A stretch of 64,000 nt of DNA from Sindora glabra. Lineage: Eukaryota; Streptophyta; Magnoliopsida; Fabales; Fabaceae. Position 1 is the first letter of the stretch, and each line of letters opens with the position of its first letter. The notes beneath the pieces were generated by a model, which ran no database searches, was not told the origin of the DNA, and saw only the letters and a program-made list of their open reading frames with translations. The stretch lies in NCBI GenBank assembly GCA_020226215.1, contig CM035233.1:26601150-26665149 (forward strand). The letters are read 5' to 3'. Below are positions 37,024-49,951 of the stretch, piece after piece. Position numbers and translations under genes: made by a program.

Positions 37024-38671
37024 TGATGTGCACGTTGCAATGCATCAAAATTAGTTAAAAATACTGCTTGCTACAATAATAATACAAATAATGGCATAAC
37101 TAGGTTGTACCCCTAGTGATCCTTTGATTTTATCTTTTTTAAATGATTTCCTAACAATATATATACAATTGTTGAATTATTTATGCAATGAAAATAAAGA
37201 AAACTATGCAAACAGAATGATAATGCAATGAAATAAAACATTATGTAAAAATAAAATTAGTATGCAATGCTTATGTTGTGTGATGTATACAGAATGTAGA
37301 ATTGGGGGGTTGGTTGCACAAAATTAAAATCATAATAATGAAATAAACAAGCATAAAATGGAGGTAAAATAGCAAGTAAACAGAAAGTATTCAATATACG
37401 AAAATAGTTTATTCAAGGATATGATAGCTCTTATTATGAATTAATCCTCAATCACAAAATATTTGATTGCTCCAATTGATTTTTTGACCTTGGATTACCT
37501 AGAATCCTAGCAATAATCCATAAATCCTATACTAGACAATCACCTAGAGTTTGGTCAATTAAGATTAGAAGATGAATTAAGCAATCGCCATAATCTTGAA
37601 ACTAGATTGAAATTGACTTACAAATAGAATTTAATTGATTTAGGAAATTAAATCAGATATCTTTGAAGTAATCCCCTAACCCTCTGTCCTAACATGTAAA
37701 ACCATGATTAACTAACTATAATTTTTCATTCAAATAGCAAAAAAATAGAAATCACAAGATTGAGTATCAATTATACTAAATCAACACTTAACATAAGCAA
37801 TCTCAACAATTCAGCATAAACAATTGGAAAAAGAGGAAAATCAATAGGAAGAAATCAATATTACTAATCAAGATCTTATAATCCTTAAAGAAAAGAGCTT
37901 CACAATCCTTGAATCAACCAAGATTCTTTAACCCTCCATGGCTTGAAAATAAGAAAATAGAAAAGAAAGAAAACTAAGTTACTAAACTTGTGTGTAAAAG
38001 TCTGAATGTATTCTTCTTTTTAGCTCTCTTGCCTATCTATATAACCTAATTAGCCTAAAAATCTATTGGACTAGGATTAGATAACTCTTAGGATTACAAT
38101 AATAAAGCTTTTTTATTTTCTAGAAGTTTAGACCTATTTTTTACAAATCAATTAAATCTAACAATTACATCAATGAATTCCTATAGGTTTATCTTCTAGC
38201 CTAAGTTTTACAATGAAATCAATATAATTTAGAAAACCTATAAACATCAAACTTGTAGGCTTGTGTCTTATAAGAATTTGGTGATGATTTCAGGTTAATT
38301 GGACCACTATAACTCTAGATATGGCTTAAATATAGAGATGGATTCAGTTAGGACAAAGACAAAGTTTCAGCTTCTTAGCCAAATAAAGGCTTGAAGAAGT
38401 CTAAACTGGGGTTTGACCAAAACATAAAAGTTGTATTTCTCTCTTTTAGCTTTCCATCAATATAAATTTTCTTCAATCTGACATCCAAAGCCTAAGATAT
38501 GACTAGAAAACAAAAATAGTATCAAAATCTAGCATTTATCAAATAAATTCACAATCTTATAAAATTGACCGCAAATTATAAAACAAGGTCTAATTAGTGA
38601 AATTAAGCAAATATAACATCTAAGAGACATAAAATAGGAAAAAATAAAATAGTAAATATTTTTCTCATTAA
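37024..38671 (-). mobile_element. 3' LTR of a second Athila/Tat-type element (reverse)
   Basis: Same LTR family as 6448-8041, reversed. Minus-strand start TAATGAGAAAAATATTTAC at 38,671, end GTGCACATCA at 37,024. It is preceded on the minus strand by the polypurine tract and conserved 3' box at 38,672-38,709, so it is a 3' LTR rather than a solo LTR. The low-coordinate end abuts the untranslated region of the first element. Confidence 0.7.
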
Positions 38672-38709
38672 ATTTCCCCACACTTATCCCTTACTTGTCC
38701 TCGAGCAAG
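38672..38709 (-). other. Polypurine tract and conserved TTGCTCGAGGACAAG box
   Basis: Minus strand: TTGCTCGAGGACAAG (38,709-38,695), then AAGTGTGGGGAAATT (38,686-38,672) directly before the LTR. A TTGCTCGAGGAC box followed by a G-rich tract is a hallmark of the 3' end of Tat-lineage internal regions; the tract primes plus-strand synthesis. Confidence 0.75.
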
Positions 38710-39480
38710 ATAAACTTTATTTAAAACTAAAACACAAAAGACTTCACTTTCCAAAGACTTCAAATTCACAAATCCACAAGCAAGAACTAACCAAAGGCAA
38801 CAAGAAATATAATACATCATGAAGAAAAATCTTAGCAAACTTGAAACTAACTAACATAGCAACTTCATTAAATTGGTAGATTCCTCACAAGATTCACTCT
38901 TTAACTCTCAAATGTTTAGGCTAAAGTGTTTCACTTAAGTTCATTCCTTGAAATTTTTTATCATAAGCTTGTTAATCATCTAATCTCTACTACTTAAATC
39001 ATATGCATAACATAAAACAAAAGGACTTTATTCAAGGTTGTAATGGGGTTAAGGAAAAGAGAAAATAGATTTTTCATAGAGCCATGTCATATTAAGGTAT
39101 CAATAAAGGCATTGACATTTGAAATGGGGGAGGATGTCATAAGCTAGGAGTTATAATAGTTTAACAAGCAAATGTGTTTAGATTTGGATAAGACTTGGTG
39201 GAAAAATCAAGCATGTTGTGAAGGTTTTATTGCTAATATTTGAGATTAATCCAACTTGTGTACTAGTTTTTTATTTTTCCAAGATTACGGATATTTTAGT
39301 AATTTTATTATGGTTCCAGAATTCAGAAGAGTTTGAAAAGTTTATACTTATGATCCTCACATTTTTATCTTTTTGGTGCATTTTAATGCTAATTGGACAC
39401 TTAGTGCATTACAAAATAGGCTTATGATGACTTGGAAATAGTATGTCTATTTGTACTAAGAAGGACTTTTGTTCAAAATA
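38710..39480 (-). other. 3' untranslated remnant of second Athila/Tat element
   Basis: Non-coding, partly the reverse complement of 36,800-37,020 (38,840-39,060 here). No coding sequence was recognised. The plus-strand open frame at 39,218-39,427 is not conserved in the related copy. Confidence 0.5.
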
Positions 39481-39884
39481 TTTTTTAAAGAGGTGAAATA
39501 TTAAAAGAGCTAGTTCAGCTCCTAGATATTAAGCTAGGGACTCGAATGTGTTAGCTTATAGCTATCCCTTAGACACTTAAAACTATAGAATGAGATATAA
39601 ACCAAATAAACAGAGTGTCCTTCTTCCTATTCAATTTATTCCTTTTTAGGTTTATTGTTCCTAAAGGTTCCATGTGTGGGATGATCTTGAAAATCGATAT
39701 GCATAGGTGCTTTGACAACCTTCAATTACAATTTGTGAACATGTTATCTATAGGATTTATTGTATGCGTGATATTTCTTTGATGTCTTACTATCTTTACC
39801 AAGTATGCTATGAGAGAGTTTTAATAGGAATGTTAGCATAATTGCCAAGAAAGGCAAGTATGTGTTACACTATTTTAGCTAGAG
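39481..39884 (+). pseudogene. Possible copia gag fragment
   Basis: Around 39,680-39,830 a frame reads WDDLENRYA, then ISLMSYYLYQVCYE, resembling the W-x-x-L-x-x-R-(F/Y)...S-V-x-x-Y-Y pattern of copia gag (UBN2-type) proteins. The match is short and broken by stops, so this is tentative. Confidence 0.25.
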
Positions 39885-40537
39885 ATCTACATAGAGGCAT
39901 AACACTATATCTAATTTGCTATCTTCTAAAACCTAATGGACCTAAATCATATGCCTCATATGGTTACAAAGAATAAGGTCTTACTAATTTTAAAAGCCCA
40001 AACATAATTTATAAAATAATGCATTACAAGAGTTACTATTGTATAATCTCGTAAGTCCAACTTCTAGCCAATATAAGACTACCAAAACTACATAGTTTTG
40101 CTAAACTCAAAATATGAAAGCCATATATTTAGTCTTAGGAAGCTTTAGGCACTAGTTTTACTTTGATTGGACCTTTATAACTCCAAATATGGCCTAAAAA
40201 TTGAAACTATTACCTTAGATAAAAATAGAGCTTCAACTTCTTAGCTAAATTAAATCTTTTAGATATTTGAACTAGGTTCTGACTAAAATATGAAAGTTGT
40301 AGAGTTTCCTTTAAGCTATCCAACGATATAAATATTAGCCAAATCTGATATTTGGAACTCAAGATATAGCTAAAAACATAAAATAGTGTAAAAATCCAAT
40401 ATTATCAAATAATTTCAAATCATTGTAAAACCAATTTCAAATTATACAGTAAGGTCAATTCTATAAAATTAAGTATATGTAACATACTAAGAGACATAAA
40501 ATAAGAGAAAATAATATAGATAAAATCCGGCACATCA
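39885..40537 (-). mobile_element. Truncated Athila/Tat LTR fragment
   Basis: Minus-strand start TGATGTGCCGGATTTTATC at 40,537. The next ~650 bp match the first part of the LTR at 12,743-17,935 (including the AAACT target region of copy A, here unbroken), then similarity stops at about 39,885. No second end or target duplication is visible. Confidence 0.6.
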
Positions 40538-40731
40538 CTAATACCAAAGTTAGGATTAGACAAGCTTATGTTAATTAGTAATAAGATCTATATTAGTAAC
40601 AACTAGGCAAGTTATAATAGTAGCCTCCTCAAGATAGCCTATGTGTATACGTATTCTTCCCTAGCATCTCTTAGTTTGCTATATTTAACTTTTATTAATA
40701 AAAGTACATATCAAGTCCTAAGAACAAATGA
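40538..40731. other. Short non-coding spacer
   Basis: No feature recognised. Its last three bases (TGA, 40,729-40,731) are the CACTA target duplication. Confidence 0.4.
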
Positions 40732-41189
40732 CATTACTACAAAATAATTGATTAATGCCAAGTATTTGGAAGACTACACATTGGCATTTGACTAACATCT
40801 AGTTGAGTGTCATTACATATCTATTTTAAACATTAGTTCTATAACCATCATAAATGCTAAGAATAACATCAATTTTTATATCGATCAAAACTAACATTAT
40901 TTATTCTTTTAGCATCATAAGAAATAACATTAAGCATCACTTTCTTTCAAACAAGTGACATGTAATTTTCATAATACCATATCGGTTTAATTTAATATTT
41001 GATATGGTATATCCCACTCCACCCTATAAACCCCAACCCTTTATTTGTCATTCCTTTATCCAAGCCCTATCACTTTGTTCCACACTCACTCATCCACCAC
41101 TCTAAACCCAAACCCCATCTTATCCCTATTCCCTTGTCCTCTTTATTTCTCTTATATTCAACTTTACAAACATATCCTAACAAAAAATA

Positions 41190-43980
41190 GAAACTAACAT
41201 TTCTTTTAACTCTATAGAATCCTAATTTCAATGATTGTAAAGTATAAATTGAATAACAAGATATTGAAAATAGTGAAAGGTTATATACAATATCCTAATT
41301 AAACATATGTGTTTTACTAAATCTATCTTGATACCCATTACTTAATATGTAAGGTTTGCACTTCCTAAAATAGCATTTTTGAATACAATACATGCAAAAG
41401 TAATGAGTATTCATGAAAATCTAGCATATAATATTATATGTTTCATATAAATAATAAATAGTAAAAAATACTACTAAATGTTAAAAAAGTTGAATGAAAT
41501 CAAATTTCTTACCTATATAAACCTATAAAAATTAACTTAAAATGATAGGCAACAAATTTATTATCGATTATAAAAATAGAAACTAAATTACAAGAACAAA
41601 CACAAACTAAAACTAATCCTTACATTTATATTCTATAATTTTCTAGTGTGTACAAAACCTCATGTATTTAGCATTAGGCTAATGGGTTTCAATCCTATAA
41701 AATAATTAGTGAGAAAAATATAAAATTGAAAAGAATCATCAGAGTTAGAAATAGAGCATACCTCATTGGATAGAGAACTAATTTAGGTTTAGAAGAACTT
41801 TGGGATAAAATTTGCAAATGAAACCATATTTTACTCTTTTTATTTCCAACTTTTTCCTTGCTTTAACCTTTTTATATTCAAATTGCATAGAGGGTAAAAG
41901 TTTCCATGTCAATTACTTCAAAACATTGACATCTAAAGATAGCTTAAATAAATCACTCTTGAATATTAGATGTCAAATAAGTACAAAACTCAACACCATC
42001 TTTAACAAAATTATGTCATCCTATTAGCTAATATTTCACATTGATTACTAAATAGGAACCAATGTCACAATAATTTCATATCAATTATTAAAATAATTAA
42101 TTTATTTTGCTTTAGCAACTTTTTTATTAAAATTGATGCAACTATACAATTTAGACCATAATTTGAAATGCAATATATATATATATATATCACATATTTA
42201 TACAACATTTATATTTATCTAGAAGCAAAATTTATATATATTTATCTCAAAAACATATGTCAAAACATATAAAACATTTGATCCAATTTATGGTTTCACA
42301 AGTGGTATCAAGCAATAATTTAAGTATGAATTTTGTAAAAATATTGACATTATTTTATAAACTAGTTAATTTTTTTAAAAAAATTCAACTTACTTTAAGT
42401 AAAATCAATAGCTTTAAAATTCTTTGTTACATTTTCATATTTTTCTTATATAAGCTTAATTTGTAAGAAACTTAATTTTTACTATTTTAAAAGAAGTCAA
42501 ATTATTTCTTTTCCTTTTTTTTTTGTTAATCTTTGTAATCCAAATGCACATTATACAATTTTAATATATAATTATCATTTAACAATTCATTATGAAAATA
42601 CAAACCGATGAACAAAGAGAAATAACTTTACAAATTTGTATTATGATTTTATTTCACTCCAAATCATCACATATATATATGTAATCTATAAAATAATTTA
42701 TGCAAAGAGTACAATAAATTATCAATAAACAAGTACTATATGTTTACATCAATACATAAAAAGGATAACAAAACTATTATGTATGAAAATTATCATCATC
42801 CTCAATGTAAACTCTAATTTGTTGCTTAAACTTTATTTTACTTGTTGTATATAAGATATATAATTTTAATTACATACCTTATATATATCAATGCAAAATT
42901 AACGAACCAATCTTTCTTGTGATTAATTACTAAGGAGGAAAGCTCTGCTTGTGGCAAAGGTATAGGGAAAATCCTATCTTGTAATGGTAGGAGACAGGTC
43001 TTTTAAGAAAATTCCTAGCATTTCTAAATATGTCAGATGATATGGAGAATATCTCTCTTTAAATTTAACTTAAATTATGGAATTACATAATGAAGGCAAA
43101 TACATTGTCAAAATGTTTAAAATAGAAAGTGCATATAAAATTTTTAGGCAATATGTAGAAAATTATATATTAGCTATAAACTTTAAAATTGTTATTTAAA
43201 TTATACTTTTAACATTGGTTACATCCTAAACTAGCATGTAAATGCTTCCCATTTCTTTAAGAGACATTTGAAATACCTTTTAGGCAGTAGTTATGTGGAT
43301 AACCAACTTTTTAAATTTTCATTATTTTACAAAACATCATAAATTATGTGAATTTAAATATTTATTAATTTCCAAACTGACAAGTTAAAGTTTGACCTTC
43401 TTACTAGAGATGTTTAAACTATCTTTAATCGCCAATTTTGTTTACAACTAACATTATATAAATTTGAAGTTTCTTAAAGAAAATAATGTTCTTACTTGGA
43501 TTAGAGGAAGAAATAAGTAGTAAAACTTGATTTTATTGCCTAATTGACGAGATGAAGAAGAGAAGGTTGTGGGGAAGCTAGGAAATTTAGGGAAAAATAA
43601 AAGGGGAAGGAGTGCTGGTTGATTGTATCCTATGATAGTCAAGGGTATTTTTGAAAAAAAAATTTAAACTCTTTCATACTTGGATATTCACTTATAATAA
43701 TGCAAAACTTTATGATTTAATTTAATTTCTCTCATCTAATTCTCCTAGACCATGTGTTTCCACTCTTATTAAAATATCAACTTTATTTTATTTCATCATC
43801 TATACATAAGTATTTCAATTTAACTAATCATGCCAATTATTCCTATCACAAAATAAAATTTAAGATTATTATATTTTGAGAAAGGTATAACAAGTATGCA
43901 AACACTAATAATGAAAGTGGAGGACTATTAGAGAGATATTGCTATAATATTGGTGAGTGAGACATCATAAGTGTCTTATA
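41190..43980. other. Non-coding interior of the CACTA element
   Basis: No coding sequence recognised; open frames at 41,812-42,027 and 42,257-42,466 lack any family signature. A TA microsatellite lies at about 42,173-42,190. The part from about 43,440 to 43,890 resembles, in reverse, the chromovirus-like LTR near 11,840-12,507 (AGAAGAG...GGGAAG...TTAGGG block and a GGTATAACA end), so a further old LTR may be buried here. Confidence 0.35.
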
Positions 43981-44009
43981 TAAAAGATTTCATCCGAATA
44001 TTGGACAGT

Positions 44010-45588
44010 TAATAAGAAAAATATTTAATATTTTATTTTTCCTTATTTTATGTCTCTTAGTGGGTTACATATGCTTAATTTCATTAAATTGGCTTTGCTT
44101 TATAATTTTGGGTTAATTTTACAATATTATGAATTTATTAAGTTAATATTAGATTTTAATACTATTTCTATTTTTTAGCTATATCTTGAGCTCCAAGTGT
44201 TGGATCGAGGCAATCTTTATACTATTAGAAAGCTTAAAGAGAGAAAAACAAATTTTATATCTTTGCCCATTTCTAGTTTAGATGTTTTAGAAGTCATATG
44301 TGGTTAAGAAGTTGAAGTTATATCTTTGTCCTAACTGAACCTAACTCTATATTTAGGCCATATCTAAAGCTATAGAGGTCCAATTTACTTGAAACCAGTG
44401 CCTAAATTTTCATAAGGCATAGGCCTACAATTTGATTTTTATGCATTACCCAAATTACCTTATTTTACTAGCTTTAGACTAGTTGGAAGTTATACCTATG
44501 GGAATTTATTAATGTAACTATTAGATTTAATTATCTTATTAAAATAGGTCTGTGCTTATAAAAATTAAGAAAGCCCTATTATTAATCCTAAGAGATATAC
44601 AATCCAATTCTAGTAAGGTTTTAGCTTAATTAAGTTAAATAAATAGAGAAAACTCATTAGACTATTTAGACTTTTAAATAGATTCAACAGATAGTCTTTA
44701 CTCTCCTTCTTCTTATTTTTCATCAATAGAAGCTTAAATTCAAAATTAATTCGAGTTTGAAACTTTTCTCTTCCATATTATGAGATCATGAATTATAATG
44801 TTAATTTTCTTTAATTAATTTTTCTTTTTTTCTATTTACTTGTGCTGATTTCTTGAGATTACATATATGAGATGTTGATTTAGTATAATTGATATTCATC
44901 CATGTGATTTCTTATTTATTTGCTATTTTGATGTTAAATTATGGTTGGTAAATTTTGGTTTTACATAATGGGGTAAGGGGTTGAGGAATTAATTTGAAAG
45001 TTTCTATTTAATTTCTCAATTTAATTAAATTCTATTTTTAAGTTAGTTTTGATCTTGCATAGGGATTGTAGCAATTATTTAATTAGCTAATCTTAATTGA
45101 TTAAATCCTAGATGGTAATCTAGCTTAGGATTTACAAATTATTGCAAGGGTTCTGAATAATCCAGCGTTGAAGAATTAATTAAAAAAGTCTTGATTGATC
45201 CATAATTAATCAAGACTAAAGCTTTCAATTCCTTTAATTGGTTGTTTGTTACATTGGTTTTCTTACTATCTATTTGCTCTATATTTTTACTTTGTTTAAT
45301 ACATTTAATTTAATTTAAATTCATACAAACCCCCCAATTCTATTCCTATATAATCCTATATTTTGCATATAGCATTTTGTATTCATATAGCATATTGTAT
45401 TGTTTCATTTAGTTTCATATTTATTTTTGCATTCTATTGTGCATTTTTTTTTTATTATTAATAATTCATAGTAAAAGATAATATTAAGGGAACACAAGAG
45501 ATACGACCTAGTTGTTCTACTATATTACATTATTTTCCAGCAAACTAATTTTTTTACTAATTTTGGTGCATAATGGCAATGCATATCA
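44010..45588 (+). mobile_element. Solo LTR, Athila/Tat-type, inside CACTA element
   Basis: Begins TAATAAGAAAAATATTTAAT and ends AATGCATATCA, 1579 bp, matching 6448-8041 throughout (for example TTTTATGTCTCTTAGTGGGT near 44,045 and the ACAAGAGATACGACCTAGTT region near 45,496). Flanked by ACAGT (44,005-44,009) and AGAGT (45,589-45,593), a 5-bp duplication with one mismatch. Confidence 0.75.
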
Positions 45589-46183
45589 AGAGTGAGAATA
45601 AATTATAAAAGCATTCCTATCTAATCTCTAATTTCTCTTACTTAATCATAAAATATTTGAGAGTAGGAGATATTAGAGTCTTGGGTGGGTTACTTTCAAT
45701 AAATTTGAAGCATTTCTATTCATTATACCAAATAAAACTATAAAAAATAAGTGTGAGTGATATTTATAGGAAATATAAAAAGTAATAGACATTAGTTATT
45801 AATGTAAGACTGACATATTTTTTACCCTTTTTAAAGTAAGCATTATCACTATACATTTTGATGTTAATTAGACCCAAAATCAATATGTGAACTTTTCACA
45901 TTTTGCAACAAGATGCTTCAAATGTATTTTTGAATGATAGTTAAAGTGAGCATCAGCTTTTTAAATTTTTGCATGAAACTTTAGATGTCTTTAGGTGTTG
46001 GTTATTGTTAAACCCAATGTACTAAGTTTCCTACTACATCAATATAGATATTAGTCATAATTGATGTATCCTTTTAAGTTTTTATATAATTTTAAAAATA
46101 CTATTGCATCAAAATATACATTAATGATAATGGTAATCAATGTCTATCCATCAACATTATTTATTTATTCTATAGTAGTGTGA

Positions 46184-48225
46184 CATACATAAAAGATGTT
46201 GAAAAGAAGTGGCTACTAGAATGCTCAAATTTACTTAAAAATGCTTAGTGCTGCATTGTTCATAAAACTTCTTCCATGATTATTGGTTAAGGAAGTTAAA
46301 TTTCTTAAGTGGGTTTCCTTTTTCCTTATTCTTAAGTTTGACGTAATCATGCCTCAACATTATCTTGAAGTTCTCCCATAAGTTAACTACCTCAATCAAT
46401 ATTTTTTACATATTTGATAGGTAATAGATAAATTAAAGGTAATTTACAAGGAAAAAAATACACACACATATAAAAGAGTAATATATAATTATTTTAGAAA
46501 TATAGTTTTACATATCTTTAACATAAAGCAAAATAATCAAATGTATATACCAAGACCTCTTTCCAAAGGTAATCCTTCTATGCTAACAAGACATTATTAT
46601 GCCTTTTTAAAATATAACAAATTAGAATTTATTTTGTGAAGAAAAATAATTAAGATAACAAATAAATTCTTTTAAGTTATAAATTTTATGTATAAATTAC
46701 AAAATAAAGTAAATTTGATAATTTAATAAATGCAAAAGTATGCATTTTATGAGAAATAAATGAAGGAAGTTGAATAGAATGGAAAAGATTCTAAGGGAAG
46801 GTTTCCAAAAATAACCTTAGCCATAATTGGCTAAAAATTAGCTAATCATTCGTCTTCATTCATTTTTTTCCCTAATTTCTCAACTTCCTACAACTTTTTC
46901 TGAACCCCTCCTTCTTCCTTTTAACAATTAAGGCAAAACAAGTAGGATTCATCCTTAAATTCTTCTTCTAATCCAAAGAAATTTGATGAGTATTAGCTCA
47001 TGAAAAAGTTTGGAACCCTAACTCAAAGAACCATTGATTTTTATTATGATTAGGGTTGAAAAGACTTTAATCTAGCTTTTTCATATTCTCTTCCATATGA
47101 GGTGAATTAATACTCTATCCTCATTTGTTGAATTCCATAAAATTCAAGTTAAATGGTATATTTTAGGTTTTATGGTTATATGAAAAATAAATGTTTAATT
47201 TTAATATGATTCAAAATATATGTGTGATTTAATTATGGAAATGGCTTTAATAGTGTAAGGATAACTTGCATTTATTAGTTCTCAGTGTTTGGTTAAATAT
47301 CAAATGCATTTGAATGTTTAATATTTTGAGTGAACAATGAATTTTTGAACAAAATTTAGAAAATCCTAAACAATAATCAAGCATATACTTAAGTATGCCC
47401 TAAAATGTGAAGTCTAGATAGGCATGTTAAAGTGTGAGAACCTTGAGTTGCCTTTAGACATACTTAAGTATGAGCATTTTAGGTCATCTTTAAACATTGA
47501 TACTCTAGTATATAGTTAATTATACTTAAATTTTCTTGAAAACTTATGACATCTAGGGTTTAATACGACATGTATACTTTCCAAACACTATGATATGATG
47601 AAATATGATATACAAGGATAATATACTTGAATTACGACCATAAAATGTGGAATTTAGCTATCATATAAATAATCCATGATTTGAATAAGATTGTATTATT
47701 ACTTATGGATTGAAATGTATATATAGCCATGCATGGAGGCATGGTATTGTATAATAATTATGTTTATCATGGCTTATAGCCTCTTACAAGCATTAAAAGC
47801 TCAAGAATATTTGTGAATTGAGAAATGTGAAAAAAAAGGCAATATGAACATCAAAGATTATGTCCTAGGGCAAGGTGGGTAAGGTATAAGTTTAGCCCAA
47901 GAGGAAGAAAGGATCAAAATAGGTAAGAATGATATAACGTTGACCTAGGAGTCATATGGTGGATATTTATATTTATTTATTACTTATTGCATGAATTGTG
48001 ATATGGCCTTAAGATATAATTGTTCTTTAAAAAATATCTTATATGAATTATGAGTGATGGAATGATTATGTTTGTACCTTTTTAAGGCTACTTGAAACTG
48101 AATTGCTAATGTGATTGATTGTTTAATGGACCTTGTAAAGGGATGACCCAATGGGTAAGCTATTGTATTATTTTGCTCATTTAAATGGAGTATTTACTTA
48201 TTGAGCCTTAGACTCACTCCTTAAT
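46184..48225. other. Non-coding, possibly LTR-derived
   Basis: No coding sequence recognised. From about 46,740 the text (GAAGGAAGTTGAATAGAATGG, a pyrimidine-rich block at 46,860-46,920, GGTAAGG at 47,877) has the composition of the long chromovirus-type LTRs in this window, so it may be another old LTR, but no ends were found. Confidence 0.3.
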
Positions 48226-48227
48226 TT

Positions 48228-48377
48228 TATTTTATGGATTCTCAATGATAGAGATCCAACTAACTAACTTAAAGATCCTTTACTTAGAATTGGAGGTCCA
48301 TAATTAGAGCTAAGACTAAAAGGATGAAACAAGCTTTGCAAGACCTAATTATGGAGATCAAAGGAAAAGAAGGTTAA
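48228..48377 (+). pseudogene. C-terminal tail of a Ty3/gypsy pol, upstream of an LTR
   Basis: The plus-strand frame gives LKDPLLRIGGP, then after a small shift RAKTKRMKQALQDLIMEI followed by a stop at about 48,377. This GGP(M/I)TRA(R/K)xKRMKxAL pattern is the extreme C-terminus of plant gypsy polyproteins of the same group as the element to the right. It therefore belongs to the 3' end of an element, yet lies just before a 5' LTR. Confidence 0.6.
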
Positions 48378-48379
48378 CA

Positions 48380-49147
48380 TGAGATAGAGGTTGCACCAAA
48401 ATGAGCCACTTTCTTACAATTTGAGGATACTATGAGCCTAACTTAAAGACAATAATTTAGAGAACCCAATTTGCATAACTAGTTTGCATTTGTGGGCTAT
48501 AATTGTTTAGCTAATTAAAATTATTTAGTTTATTAGGCTATTTTGTTTTGGACCTGATTAGATAATAAATAAGCCTAATTTCTTATTTTCTATTTGAATT
48601 TTCATAGGTATTTATGGGCTAAAATTTTCAAATGACCTTTGTTTTTGTTATTTGATGTATTGGGTCATTTTAGAGTATTTTAGGCTTTAGCTTAGGATGA
48701 ATGTGTTTAGGCCTATTTTTACTTTAAAGTATTTACTATGTTACTGTGAGAATTTTACTATGTTTACTTAGAGTCATTTAGAAAGTCTTTTACTAGGTTT
48801 AAGTTACTTAATTAGTTTTGGGCTAATATAGTATCATTAGAGCTCATTCTTAATTAGAGTCTTAAAAAGCTATATAAGAAAACTTATTCCTCATACTAAG
48901 TAAACCTGAATGATTAATAAAAACTTGAGTGTTTATCCATTGTGAGAGCTTTTCCTTTGTTATTAGGTTAAGAACTAAATCTTATAGTGTTGGTTATACC
49001 AATAGGTTGCAGTTAAGGTCATACTTTGCTTGATAACTTTAGTTCTATTGGTAGGTCATCATTAAGGTCGAGTTCCTCTTATCCTTTGCCTATTTTTAAG
49101 ATGGTCTAATTAGTTCTCTTGTATTAGGAGTAGGTTTATTCATATCA
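48380..49147 (+). mobile_element. LTR of Ty3/gypsy element (left end approximate)
   Basis: The right end (TTCATATCA, 49,147) is set by the primer binding site that follows. A TATA-like GCTATATAAG at about 48,870 and a pyrimidine-rich region further on fit U3/R/U5 order. The left end is only estimated, since it must lie between the pol tail stop at 48,377 and the TATA box. Confidence 0.5.
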
Positions 49148-49149
49148 TT

Positions 49150-49161
49150 TGGTACCAGAGC
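49150..49161 (+). other. Primer binding site (initiator Met-tRNA type), gypsy
   Basis: TGGTACCAGAGC matches the plant tRNA-iMet-complementary sequence TGGTATCAGAGC with one mismatch and lies 2 bp after the LTR end. Confidence 0.8.
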
Positions 49162-49951
49162 TTTAACTTTTGAAATCAGGTGATATCTATCCTTAGTTTA
49201 TTTATTTATTTTTATTCTATTGAAGAGTTCTGTTCCATTATTGTTTCCTTCCTATCTTTGTTCTTGAATCCTTTTCCTTCATATCTTGTTTCTATACTAA
49301 ATCTATGTTCTTTTTATGTTCTATCATTTGTGTCTTTTTGTGTTCTTATTTCTGTATTGAATTTGTTTGCCTTTATTTTTATGTGCATTTGTTTACCCTA
49401 ATTTTAGATCTCTTTGTTTTAGTTTGAGTCCTAATATAAAAAAATTCATGCAAAAAAGTGAAAAATGTGAAATTCTATCAAAAAAGTGAAATTCATGCAA
49501 AAAATAATAATTGTAGGTAGGAATAAGATTTTGCATCAAAATACATATTATACAATCCAAAAAAAACATGAACTAAAAGGACTTAATACTCCTACATTAT
49601 TAGAATTGGTAATCATTTTTATTAATCTTGTTCTTATTTCATATTCCCTTTTGTTTTTCATTCTAATTAATATTCTTGTTAGTTCTTGCTTATTAGAGTT
49701 ATCACTAATTCCTTGCTGCTTCTTGATTCTGTAAAATCAATAACAAATATTCTTACTTAAGAGCTTAAAAAGTGAAGTTAGGTAAAAGGCAAGATTGTGG
49801 GACTATTATAAGGAAAAAGCCAAGTTAAGTGAAACACTAATGAATAACTTATAATTTTTGAGATCGTGAAGAATCTGAGTTACAAATGCGAGCATACTAG
49901 ATTTTTGTCCATTAGTAAATTGTCCTAACATCTTTCCTGTAGCATTTAATC
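49162..49951 (+). other. Untranslated leader of gypsy element
   Basis: Non-coding leader between primer binding site and gag. It includes a small direct repeat of AAAAAAGTGAAA / ATTCATGCAAAAAA near 49,440-49,505. Open frames at 49,180-49,401 and 49,486-49,734 are T-rich leader sequence. Confidence 0.5.

Larger units (their letters stand above)
40732..46180. mobile_element. Non-autonomous CACTA (En/Spm) element
   Basis: Left end CATTACTACAAAATAATTG; the right end reads, reverse complemented, CACTACTATAGAATAAAT. Both are flanked by the 3-bp duplication TGA (40,729-40,731 and 46,181-46,183), the length used by CACTA transposons. Subterminal words such as GACATCTAAAG (about 41,929), TAGACATTAGTTA (about 45,788) and TGTCTTTAGGTG (about 45,978) occur near both ends, as expected for transposase-binding regions. 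No transposase coding sequence was recognised. Total 5449 bp, of which 44,010-45,593 is a later insertion. Left-end CACTA has mutated to CATTA. Confidence 0.75.
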
